Assembly: GCA_964017155.1 (NCBI GenBank)
Contig: OZ024856.1
Coordinates: 7,887,811 to 7,951,810 of the forward strand
DNA: 64,000 bases
Source of the DNA: Oasisia sp. SBJ-2009
Taxonomy: Eukaryota; Annelida; Polychaeta; Sabellida; Siboglinidae
Direction: 5' to 3'
Below the pieces are notes generated by a model. The model was not told the origin of the DNA. It worked only from the letters and a program-made list of their open reading frames with translations, and searched no databases. Within the stretch, counting starts at the first letter, position 1, and each line of letters starts with the position of its first letter. The position numbers and the translations under genes were made by a program. Shown piece after piece: positions 49,101 through 61,677 of this stretch.

Positions 49101-50837
49101 CGAGGAATAAAGTGCACGGGGTTGAATTTCGATAATAATAGATAGTGATTTTCGAAATTTCGATAAACACCCCAAAGTGCGCTTGCGCCAATATAAGGGT
49201 ATTTTCTCTTCTGAAAAATACAACGTACAAATACAGTTCGTTAGTTTTATGGATCGTCATCGGTTCCCGAACTAGAAATCGACTACAACTTGTCGAGCTT
49301 CCAAAATGGTGCCTATATTTCGGAAATTACGCTAATCACCCTCAAAGTGCGCTTACGCCAATGCAAAGTTATTTTCACATCTGAAACCTACAATGTACCA
49401 CTACTCTTCGTGACATGTGTGGATTCGCATGATTCCCAGAACGAAGAGTCAAGTACAAGTGGGCGTGCTTCGATACTCGTACCTATTTTTTTCCGAAATT
49501 ACTGTAAACTCGCTTAAATGCGTTCGCGCCAAAACAACGGTATTGTCTCATCGGAAAACTACAACGTAGTACCACTATAATTAGATACTTTTTTTTTGGA
49601 TTTGCACAGGCCAGACAACGAGGAATAAAGTACAAGTGGTTGAATTTCGATACTAATAGATAGTGGCTTTGGAAATTGCGAGAAACACCCCAAAATGCGC
49701 TTACGCCAATATAAGGGTATTTTCTCTTCTGAAAAATACAACGTACCAATACAGTTCGTTAGTTTTATGGATCGTCATCGGTTCCCGGACTAGAAATCAA
49801 TTACAACTTGTCGAGCTTCCAAAATGGTGCCTATATTTCGGAAATTACGCTAATCAACCTCAAAGTTCGCTTACGCCAATGCAAAATTATTTTCACATCT
49901 GAAACCTACAATGTGCCACTACTATTCGTGACCTTTGTGGATTCGCATGGTTCCCAGGGCGAAGAGTCAAGTACAAGTGGTCCTGCTTCGATACGCGTAC
50001 CTATTTTTTCGGAAATTACGTTAAACTCCCTTAAATGCGTTCGCGCCAAATTAACGGTATTATCTCATCGGAAAACTACATCGTAGTACGACTATATTAA
50101 GATACTTTTTTTGGATTTGTATAGTCCAGACAACGAGGAATAAAGTGCACGGGGTTGAATTTCGATAATAATAGATAGTGATTTTCGAAATTTCGATAAA
50201 CACACCAAAGTGAGCTTGCGCCAATATAAGGGTATTTTCTCTTCTGAAAAATACAACGTACAAATACAGTTCGTTAGTTTTATGGATCGTCATCGGTTCC
50301 CGAACTAGAAATCGACTACAACTTGTCGAGCTTCCAAAATGGTGCCTATATTTCGGAAATTACGCTAATCACCCTCAAAGTGCGCTTACGCCAATGCAAA
50401 GTTATTTTCACATCTGAAACCTACAATGTACCACTACTCTTCGTGACATGTGTGGATTCGCATGATTCCCAGAACGAAGAGTCAAGTACAAGTGGGCGTG
50501 CTTCGATACTCGTACCTATTTGTTCCGAAATTACTGTATACTCGCTTAAATGCGTTCGCGCCAAAACAACGGTATTGTCTCATCGGAAAACTACAACGTA
50601 GTGCCACTATAATTATATACTTTTTTTGGATTTGCACAGGCCAGACAAAGAGGAATAAAGTACAAGTGGTTGAATTTCGATACTAATAGATAGTGGCTTT
50701 GGAAATTGCGAGAAACACCCCAAAATGCGCTTACGCCAATATAAGGGTATTTTCTCTTCTGAAAAATACAACTTACCAATACAGTTCGTTAGTTTTATGG
50801 ATCGTCATCGGTTCCCGGACTAGAAATCAATTACAAT
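46191..50837 (+). repeat. 9-unit HOR copy 1 (4647 bp)
   Basis: Anchors 46191 (u1: AATTTGCACATC), 46708 (u2: TGCCTCATCGG), 47224 (u3: CTGACACC, GATTCGCGTGG), 47740 (u4: GTGCATCGATAC), 48256 (u5), 48773 (u6: AATTTGCACATC), 49290 (u7: T7 before CCGAAATT), 49808 (u8: AATCAACCTC, GTCCTGC) and 50323 (u9: CCTATTTGTTCCG). Private changes include GGTTCCTGG at 46165, CACAGCTGAAACC at 46795 and GAATTTGGATAC at 48607. Confidence 0.9.
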
Positions 50838-53800
50838 TTGTCGAGCTTCCAAAATGGTGCCTATATTTCGGAAATTACGCTAATCACCCTCAAAGTGCGC
50901 TTACGCCAATGCAAAGTAATTTGCACATCTGAAACCTACAATGTTCCACTACTATTCGTGACATTTGTGGATTCGCATGGTTCCCAGGGCGAAGAGTCAT
51001 GTACAAGTGGTCGTGCTTCGATACGCGTACCTATTTTTTTTCGGAAATTACGTTAAACTCCCTTAAATGCGTTCGCGCCAAATTAACGGTATTATCTCAT
51101 CGGAAAACTACATCGTAGTACGACTATATTAAGATACTTTTTTTGGATTTGTATAGTCCAGACAACGAGGAATAAAGTGCACGGGGTTGAATTTCGATAC
51201 TAATAGATAGTGATTTTCGAAATTTCGATAAACACCCCAAAGTGCGCTTGCGCCAATATAAGGGTATTTTCTCTTCTGAAAAATACAACGTACAAATACA
51301 GTTCGTTAGTTTTATGGATCGTCATCGGTTCCCGAACTAGAAATCGACTACAACTTGTCGAGCTTCCAAAATGGTGCCTATATTTCGGAAATTACGCTAA
51401 TCACCCTCAAAGTGCGCTTACGCCAATGCAAAGTTATTTTCACATCTGAAACCTACAATGTACCACTACTCTTCGTGACATGTGTGGATTCGCATGATTC
51501 CCAGAACGAAGAGTCAAGTACAAGTGGGCGTGCTTCGATACTCGTACCTATTTTTTCCGAAATTACTGTAAACTCGCTTAAATGCGTTCGCGCCAAAATA
51601 ACGGTATTGCCTCATCGGAAAACTACAATGTAGTACCACTATAATTATATACTTTTTTTTGGATTTGCATAGGCCAGACAACAAGGAATCAAGTACAAGT
51701 GGTTGAATTTCGATACTAATAGATAGTGGCTTTGGAAATTGCGAGAAACACCCCAAAATGCGCTTACGCCAATATAAGGGTATTTTCTCTTCTGAAAAAT
51801 ACAACGTACAAATACAGTTCGTTAGTTTTATGGATCGTCATCGGTTCCCGGACTAGAAATCAACTACAACTTGTCGAGCTTCCAAAATGGTGCCTATATT
51901 TCGGAAATTACGCTAATCACCCTCAAAGTGCGCTTACGCCAATGCAAAGTAATTTTCACATCTGACACCTACAATGTACCACTACTATTCGTGACATTTG
52001 TGGATTCGCGTGGTTCCCAGGGCGAAGAGTCATGTACAAGTGGTCGTGCTTCGATACGCGTACCTATTTTTTTGGAAATTACGTTAAACTCCCTTAAATG
52101 CGTTCGCGCCAAATTAACGGTATTATCTCATCGGAAAACTACATCGTAGTACGACTATATTAAGATACTTTTTTTGGATTTGTATAGTCCAGACAACGAG
52201 GAATAAAGTGCACGGGGTTGAATTTCGATACTAATAGATAGTGATTTTCGAAATTTCGATAAACACCCCAAAGTGCGCTTGCGCCAATATAAGGGTATTT
52301 TCTCTTCTGAAAAATACAACGTACAAATACAGTTCGTTAGTTTTATGGATCGTCATCGGTTCCCGAACTAGAAATCGACTACAACTTGTCGAGCTTCCAA
52401 AATGGTGCCTATATTTCGGAAATTACGCTAATCACCCTCAAAGTGCGCTTACGCCAATGCAAAGTTATTTTCACATCTGAAACCTACAATGTACCACTAC
52501 TCTTCGTGACATGTGTGGATTCGCATGATTCCCAGAACGAAGAGTCAAGTACAAGTGGGCGTGCATCGATACTCGTACCTATTTTTTCCGAAATTACTGT
52601 ATACTCGCTTAAATGCGTTCGCGCCAAAACAACGGTATTGTCTCATCGGAAAACTACATCGTAGTACGACTATATTAAGATACTTTTTTTTGGATTTGTA
52701 TAGTCCAGACAACGAGGAATAAAGTGCACGGGGTTGAATTTCGATACTAATAGATAGTGATTTTCGAAATTTCGATAAACACACCAAAGTGCGCTTGCGC
52801 CAATATAAGGGTATTTTCTCTTCTGAAAAATACAACGTACAAATACAGTTCGTTAGTTTTATGGATCGTCATCGGTTCCCGAACTAGAAATCGACTACAA
52901 CTTGTCGAGCTTCCAAAATGGTGCCTATATTTCGGAAATTACGCTAATCACCCTCAAAGTGCGCTTACGCCAATGCAAAGTTATTTTCACATCTGAAACC
53001 TACAATGTACCACTACTCTTCGTGACATGTGTGGATTCGCATGATTCCCAGAACGAAGAGTCAAGTACAAGTGGGCGTGCTTCGATACTCGTACCTATTT
53101 TTTCCGAAATTACTGTATACTCGCTTAAATGCGTTCGCGCCAAAACAACGGTATTGTCTCATCGGAAAACTACAACGTAGTGCCACTATAATTATATACT
53201 TTTTTTTTGGATTTGCACAGGCCAGACAAAGAGGAATAAAGTACAAGTGGTTGAATTTCGATACTAATAGATAGTGGCTTTGGAAATTGCGAGAAACACC
53301 CCAAAATGCGCTTACGCCAATATAAGGGTATTTTCTCTTCTGAAAAATACAACTTACCAATACAGTTCGTTAGTTTTATGGATCGTCATCGGTTCCCGGA
53401 CTAGAAATCAATTACAACTTGTCGAGCTTCCAAAATGGTGCCTATATTTCGGAAATTACGCTAATCACCCTCAAAGTGCGCTTACGCCAATGCAAAGTAA
53501 TTTGCACATCTGAAACCTACAATGTTCCACTACTATTCGTGACATTTGTGGATTCGCATGGTTCCCAGGGCGAAGAGTCAAGTACAAGTGGTCGTGCTTC
53601 GATACGCGTACCTATTTTTTTTCGGAAATTACGTTAAACTCCCTTAAATGCGTTCGCGCCAAATTAACGGTATTATCTCATCGGAAAACTACATCGTAGT
53701 ACGACTATATTAAGATACTTTTTTTGGATTTGTATAGTCCAGACAACGAGGAATAAAGTGCACGGGGTTGAATTTCGATAATAATAGATAGTGATTTTCG

Positions 53801-55483
53801 AAATTTCGATAAACACCCCAAAGTGCGCTTGCGCCAATATAAGGGTATTTTCTCTTCTGAAAAATACAACGTACAAATACAGTTCGTTAGTTTTATGGAT
53901 CGTCATCGGTTCCCGAACTAGAAATCGACTACAACTTGTCGAGCTTCCAAAATGGTGCCTATATTTCGGAAATTACGCTAATCACCCTCAAAGTGCGCTT
54001 ACGCCAATGCAAAGTTATTTTCACATCTGAAACCTACAATGTACCACTACTCTTCGTGACATGTGTGGATTCGCATGATTCCCAGAACGAAGAGTCAAGT
54101 ACAAGTGGGCGTGCTTCGATACTCGTACCTATTTTTTTCCGAAATTACTGTAAACTCGCTTAAATGCGTTCGCGCCAAAACAACGGTATTGTCTCATCGG
54201 AAAACTACAACGTAGTACCACTATAATTAGATACTTTTTTTTTGGATTTGCACAGGCCAGACAACGAGGAATAAAGTACAAGTGGTTGAATTTCGATACT
54301 AATAGATAGTGGCTTTGGAAATTGCGAGAAACACCCCAAAATGCGCTTACGCCAATATAAGGGTATTTTCTCTTCTGAAAAATACAACGTACCAATACAG
54401 TTCGTTAGTTTTATGGATCGTCATCGGTTCCCGGACTAGAAATCAATTACAACTTGTCGAGCTTCCAAAATGGTGCCTATATTTCGGAAATTACGCTAAT
54501 CAACCTCAAAGTTCGCTTACGCCAATGCAAAATTATTTTCACATCTGAAACCTACAATGTGCCACTACTATTCGTGACCTTTGTGGATTCGCATGGTTCC
54601 CAGGGCGAAGAGTCAAGTACAAGTGGTCCTGCTTCGATACGCGTACCTATTTTTTCGGAAATTACGTTAAACTCCCTTAAATGCGTTCGCGCCAAATTAA
54701 CGGTATTATCTCATCGGAAAACTACATCGTAGTACGACTATATTAAGATACTTTTTTTGGATTTGTATAGTCCAGACAACGAGGAATAAAGTGCACGGGG
54801 TTGAATTTCGATAATAATAGATAGTGATTTTCGAAATTTCGATAAACACACCAAAGTGCGCTTGCGCCAATATAAGGGTATTTTCTCTTCTGAAAAATAC
54901 AACGTACAAATACAGTTCGTTAGTTTTATGGATCGTCATCGGTTCCCGAACTAGAAATCGACTACAACTTGTCGAGCTTCCAAAATGGTGCCTATATTTC
55001 GGAAATTACGCTAATCACCCTCAAAGTGCGCTTACGCCAATGCAAAGTTATTTTCACATCTGAAACCTACAATGTACCACTACTCTTCGTGACATGTGTG
55101 GATTCGCATGATTCCCAGAACGAAGAGTCAAGTACAAGTGGGCGTGCTTCGATACTCGTACCTATTTGTTCCGAAATTACTGTATACTCGCTTAAATGCG
55201 TTCGCGCCAAAACAACGGTATTGTCTCATCGGAAAACTACAACGTAGTGCCACTATAATTATATACTTTTTTTGGATTTGCACAGGCCAGACAAAGAGGA
55301 ATAAAGTACAAGTGGTTGAATTTCGATACTAATAGATAGTGGCTTTGGAAATTGCGAGAAACACCCCAAAATGCGCTTACGCCAATATAAGGGTATTTTC
55401 TCTTCTGAAAAATACAACTTACCAATACAGTTCGTTAGTTTTATGGATCGTCATCGGTTCCCGGACTAGAAATCAATTACAAT
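50838..55483 (+). repeat. 9-unit HOR copy 2 (4646 bp)
   Basis: Anchors 50838, 51355, 51871, 52386, 52902, 53419, 53936, 54454 and 54969 match copy 1 unit by unit. Spacings agree to within one base. u9 again has CCTATTTGTTCCG. Only a handful of differences from copy 1 were noticed by eye. Confidence 0.92.
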
Positions 55484-58400
55484 TTGTCGAGCTTCCAAAA
55501 TGGTGCCTATATTTCGGAAATTACGCTAATCACCCTCAAAGTGCGCTTACGCCAATGCAAAGTAATTTGCACATCTGAAACCTACAATGTTCCACTACTA
55601 TTCGTGACATTTGTGGATTCGCATGGTTCCCAGGGCGAAGAGTCATGTACAAGTGGTCGTGCTTCGATACGCGTACCTATTTTTTTTCGGAAATTACGTT
55701 AAACTCCCTTAAATGCGTTCGCGCCAAATTAACGGTATTATCTCATCGGAAAACTACATCGTAGTACGACTATATTAAGATACTTTTTTTGGATTTGTAT
55801 AGTCCAGACAACGAGGAATAAAGTGCACGGGGTTGAATTTCGATACTAATAGATAGTGATTTTCGAAATTTCGATAAACACCCCAAAGTGCGCTTGCGCC
55901 AATATAAGGGTATTTTCTCTTCTGAAAAATACAACGTACAAATACAGTTCGTTAGTTTTATGGATCGTCATCGGTTCCCGAACTAGAAATCGACTACAAC
56001 TTGTCGAGCTTCCAAAATGGTGCCTATATTTCGGAAATTACGCTAATCACCCTCAAAGTGCGCTTACGCCAATGCAAAGTTATTTTCACATCTGAAACCT
56101 ACAATGTACCACTACTCTTCGTGACATGTGTGGATTCGCATGATTCCCAGAACGAAGAGTCAAGTACAAGTGGGCGTGCTTCGATACTCGTACCTATTTT
56201 TTCCGAAATTACTGTAAACTCGCTTAAATGCGTTCGCGCCAAAATAACGGTATTGCCTCATCGGAAAACTACAATGTAGTACCACTATAATTATATACTT
56301 TTTTTTGGATTTGCATAGGCCAGACAACAAGGAATCAAGTACAAGTGGTTGAATTTCGATACTAATAGATAGTGGCTTTGGAAATTGCGAGAAACACCCC
56401 AAAATGCGCTTACGCCAATATAAGGGTATTTTCTCTTCTGAAAAATACAACGTACAAATACAGTTCGTTAGTTTTATGGATCGTCATCGGTTCCCGGACT
56501 AGAAATCAACTACAACTTGTCGAGCTTCCAAAATGGTGCCTATATTTCGGAAATTACGCTAATCACCCTCAAAGTGCGCTTACGCCAATGCAAAGTAATT
56601 TTCACATCTGACACCTACAATGTACCACTACTATTCGTGACATTTGTGGATTCGCGTGGTTCCCAGGGCGAAGAGTCATGTACAAGTGGTCGTGCTTCGA
56701 TACGCGTACCTATTTTTTTGGAAATTACGTTAAACTCCCTTAAATGCGTTCGCGCCAAATTAACGGTATTATCTCATCGGAAAACTACATCGTAGTACGA
56801 CTATATTAAGATACTTTTTTTGGATTTGTATAGTCCAGACAACGAGGAATAAAGTGCACGGGGTTGAATTTCGATACTAATAGATAGTGATTTTCGAAAT
56901 TTCGATAAACACCCCAAAGTGCGCTTGCGCCAATATAAGGGTATTTTCTCTTCTGAAAAATACAACGTACAAATACAGTTCGTTAGTTTTATGGATCGTC
57001 ATCGGTTCCCGAACTAGAAATCGACTACAACTTGTCGAGCTTCCAAAATGGTGCCTATATTTCGGAAATTACGCTAATCACCCTCAAAGTGCGCTTACGC
57101 CAATGCAAAGTTATTTTCACATCTGAAACCTACAATGTACCACTACTCTTCGTGACATGTGTGGATTCGCATGATTCCCAGAACGAAGAGTCAAGTACAA
57201 GTGGGCGTGCATCGATACTCGTACCTATTTTTTCCGAAATTACTGTATACTCGCTTAAATGCGTTCGCGCCAAAACAACGGTATTGTCTCATCGGAAAAC
57301 TACATCGTAGTACGACTATATTAAGATACTTTTTTTTGGATTTGTATAGTCCAGACAACGAGGAATAAAGTGCACGGGGTTGAATTTCGATACTAATAGA
57401 TAGTGATTTTCGAAATTTCGATAAACACACCAAAGTGCGCTTGCGCCAATATAAGGGTATTTTCTCTTCTGAAAAATACAACGTACAAATACAGTTCGTT
57501 AGTTTTATGGATCGTCATCGGTTCCCGAACTAGAAATCGACTACAACTTGTCGAGCTTCCAAAATGGTGCCTATATTTCGGAAATTACGCTAATCACCCT
57601 CAAAGTGCGCTTACGCCAATGCAAAGTTATTTTCACATCTGAAACCTACAATGTACCACTACTCTTCGTGACATGTGTGGATTCGCATGATTCCCAGAAC
57701 GAAGAGTCAAGTACAAGTGGGCGTGCTTCGATACTCGTACCTATTTTTTCCGAAATTACTGTATACTCGCTTAAATGCGTTCGCGCCAAAACAACGGTAT
57801 TGTCTCATCGGAAAACTACAACGTAGTGCCACTATAATTATATACTTTTTTTTTGGATTTGCACAGGCCAGACAAAGAGGAATAAAGTACAAGTGGTTGA
57901 ATTTCGATACTAATAGATAGTGGCTTTGGAAATTGCGAGAAACACCCCAAAATGCGCTTACGCCAATATAAGGGTATTTTCTCTTCTGAAAAATACAACT
58001 TACCAATACAGTTCGTTAGTTTTATGGATCGTCATCGGTTCCCGGACTAGAAATCAATTACAACTTGTCGAGCTTCCAAAATGGTGCCTATATTTCGGAA
58101 ATTACGCTAATCACCCTCAAAGTGCGCTTACGCCAATGCAAAGTAATTTGCACATCTGAAACCTACAATGTTCCACTACTATTCGTGACATTTGTGGATT
58201 CGCATGGTTCCCAGGGCGAAGAGTCATGTACAAGTGGTCGTGCTTCGATACGCGTACCTATTTTTTTTCGGAAATTACGTTAAACTCCCTTAAATGCGTT
58301 CGCGCCAAATTAACGGTATTATCTCATCGGAAAACTACATCGTAGTACGACTATATTAAGATACTTTTTTTGGATTTGTATAGTCCAGACAACGAGGAAT

Positions 58401-59614
58401 AAAGTGCACGGGGTTGAATTTCGATACTAATAGATAGTGATTTTCGAAATTTCGATAAACACCCCAAAGTGCGCTTGCGCCAATATAAGGGTATTTTCTC
58501 TTCTGAAAAATACAACGTACAAATACAGTTCGTTAGTTTTATGGATCGTCATCGGTTCCCGAACTAGAAATCGACTACAACTTGTCGAGCTTCCAAAATG
58601 GTGCCTATATTTCGGAAATTACGCTAATCACCCTCAAAGTGCGCTTACGCCAATGCAAAGTTATTTTCACATCTGAAACCTACAATGTACCACTACTCTT
58701 CGTGACATGTGTGGATTCGCATGATTCCCAGAACGAAGAGTCAAGTACAAGTGGGCGTGCTTCGATACTCGTACCTATTTTTTTCCGAAATTACTGTAAA
58801 CTCGCTTAAATGCGTTCGCGCCAAAACAACGGTATTGTCTCATCGGAAAACTACAACGTAGTACCACTATAATTAGATACTTTTTTTTTGGATTTGCACA
58901 GGCCAGACAACGAGGAATAAAGTACAAGTGGTTGAATTTCGATACTAATAGATAGTGGCTTTGGAAATTGCGAGAAACACCCCAAAATGCGCTTACGCCA
59001 ATATAAGGGTATTTTCTCTTCTGAAAAATACAACGTACCAATACAGTTCGTTAGTTTTATGGATCGTCATCGGTTCCCGGACTAGAAATCAATTACAACT
59101 TGTCGAGCTTCCAAAATGGTGCCTATATTTCGGAAATTACGCTAATCAACCTCAAAGTTCGCTTACGCCAATGCAAAATTATTTTCACATCTGAAACCTA
59201 CAATGTGCCACTACTATTCGTGACCTTTGTGGATTCGCATGGTTCCCAGGGCGAAGAGTCAAGTACAAGTGGTCCTGCTTCGATACGCGTACCTATTTTT
59301 TCGGAAATTACGTTAAACTCCCTTAAATGCGTTCGCGCCAAATTAACGGTATTATCTCATCGGAAAACTACATCGTAGTACGACTATATTAAGATACTTT
59401 TTTTGGATTTGTATAGTCCAGACAACGAGGAATAAAGTGCACGGGGTTGAATTTCGATAATAATAGATAGTGATTTTCGAAATTTCGATAAACACCCCAA
59501 AGTGCGCTTGCGCCAATATAAGGGTATTTTCTCTTCTGAAAAATACAACGTACAAATACAGTTCGTTAGTTTTATGGATCGTCATCGGTTCCCGAACTAG
59601 AAATCGACTACAAC
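55484..59614 (+). repeat. 9-unit HOR copy 3, eight units (4131 bp)
   Basis: Anchors 55484, 56001, 56517, 57032, 57548, 58065, 58582 and 59100 match u1-u8. u6 differs from copies 1 and 2 at GTCATGTACAAG (they have GTCAAGTACAAG), and the following A has GATACTAATAG, not GATAATAATAG. After u8 the A still has GATAATAATAG, but the next unit (59615) is p1-like, so u9 is replaced and the HOR ends near 59.5 kb. Confidence 0.9.
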
Positions 59615-61677
59615 TTGTCGAGCTTCCAAAATGGTGCCTATATTTCGGAAATTACGCTAATCACCCTCAAAGTGCGCTTACGCCAAAGCAAAGTTATTTT
59701 CACATCTGAAACCTACAATGTACCACTAATCTTCGTGACATGTGTGGATTCGCATGATTCCCAGAACGAAGAGACAAGTACAAGTGGGCGTGCTTCGATA
59801 CTCGAACCTATTTTTTCGGAAATTACTGTAAACTCGCTTAAATGCGTTCGCGCCAAAATAACGGTATTGTCTCATCGGAAAACTACAACGTAGTACCACT
59901 ATAATTATATACTTTTTTTTGGATTTGCATAGGCCAGACAACAAGGAATAAAGTACAAGTGGTTGAATTTCGATACTAATAGATAGTGGCTTTGGAAATT
60001 GCGAGAAACACCCCAAAATGCGCTTACGCCAATATAAGGGTATTTTCTCTTCTGAAAAATACAACGTACAAATACAGTTCGTTAGTTTTATGGATCGTCA
60101 TCGGTTCCCGAACTAGAAATCGACTACAACTTGTCGAGCTTCCAAAATGGTGCCTATATTTCGGAAATTACGCTAATCACCCTCAAAGTGCGCTTACGCC
60201 AATGCAAAGTAATTTTCACATCTGAAACCTACAATGTACCACTACTCTTCGTGACATGTGTGGATTCGCATGATTCCCAGAACGAAAAGTCAAGTACAAG
60301 TGGGCGTGCTTCGATACTCGTACCTATTTTTTCCGAAATTACTGTAAACTCGCTTAAATGCGTTCGCGCCAAAATAACGGTATTGTCTCATCGGAAAACT
60401 ACAACGTAGTACCACTATAATAAGATACTTTTTTTGGATTTGTATAGTCCAGACAACGAGGAATAAAGTGCACGGGGTTGAATTTCGATACTAATAGATG
60501 GTGATTTTCGAAATTGCGATAAACACCCCAAAGTGCGCTTGCGCCAATATAAGGGTATTTTCTCTTCTGAAAAATACAACGTACAAATACAGTTCGTTAG
60601 TTTTATGGATCGTCATCGGTTCCCGAACTAGAAATCGACTACAACTTGTCGAGCTTCCAAAATGGTGCCTATATTTCGGAAATTAAGCTAATCACCCTCA
60701 AAGTGCGCTTACGCCAATGCAAAGTTATTTTCACATCTGAAACCTACAATGTACCACTAATCTTCGTGACATGTGTGGATTCGCATGATTCCCAGAACGA
60801 AGAGTCAAGTACAAGTGGGCGTGCTTCGATACTCGTACCTATTTTTTCCGAAATTACTGTAAACTCGCTTAAATGCGTTCGTGCCAAAACAACGGTATTG
60901 TCTCATCGGAAAACTACAACGTAGTACCACTATAATTAGATACTTTTTTTTTGGATTTGCACAGGGCAGACAACGAGGAATAAAGTAGAAGTGGTTGAAT
61001 TTCGATACTAATAGATAGTGGCTTTGGAAATTGCGAGAAACACCCCAAAATGCGCTTACGCCAATATAAGGGTATTTTCTCTTCTGAAAAATACAACTTA
61101 CCAATACAGTTCGTTAGTTTTATGGATCGTCATCGGTTCCCGGACTAGAAATCAATTACAACTTGTCGAGCTTCCAAAATGTTGCCTATATTTCGGAAAT
61201 TACGCTAATCACCCTCAAAGTTCGCTTACGCCAATGCAAAGTTATTTTCACATCTGAAACCTACAATGTACCACTACTATTCGTGACCTTTGTGGATTCG
61301 CGTGGTTCCCAGGGCGAAGAGTCATGTACAAGTGGTCGTGCTTCGATACGCGTACCTATTTTTTCGGAAATTACGTTAAACTCCCTTAAATGCGTTCGCG
61401 CCAAATTAACGGTATTATCTCATCGGAAAACTACATCGTAGTACGACTATATTAAGATACTTTTTTTGGATTTGTATAGTCCAGATAACGAGGAATAAAG
61501 TGCACGGGGTTGAATTTCGATACTAATAGATAGTGATTTTTGAAATTTCGATAAACACCCCAAAGTGCGCATGCGCCAATATAAGGGTATTTTCTCTTCT
61601 GAAAAATACAACCTACACATACAGTTCGTTTATTTTATGGATCGTCATCGGTTCCCGAACTAGAAATCGACTACAAC
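59615..61677 (+). repeat. Region V: p-type units resembling 9581-11129
   Basis: Anchors 59615 (p1: CCAAAGCAAAG, CTCGAACC; also GAAGAGACAAG), 60131 (p2-like, with GAAAAGTCAAG), 60646 (extra unit, GATGGTGATTTTCG, AATTAAGCTAATC) and 61163 (p3: AAAATGTTGCC, GATTCGCGTGG). With u7-u8 just upstream, the order equals that of the 5-unit HOR at 8548-11129 plus one inserted unit. The A at 60415-60440 switches from A1 head to A2 tail next to its T-run. Confidence 0.8.
61567..61576 (+). other. Perfect palindrome GCGCATGCGC in a B-head box
   Basis: Fourth copy, about 48 kb from the third, again following a p3-type unit (AAAATGTTGCC). It supports common descent of regions I and V. Confidence 0.7.
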
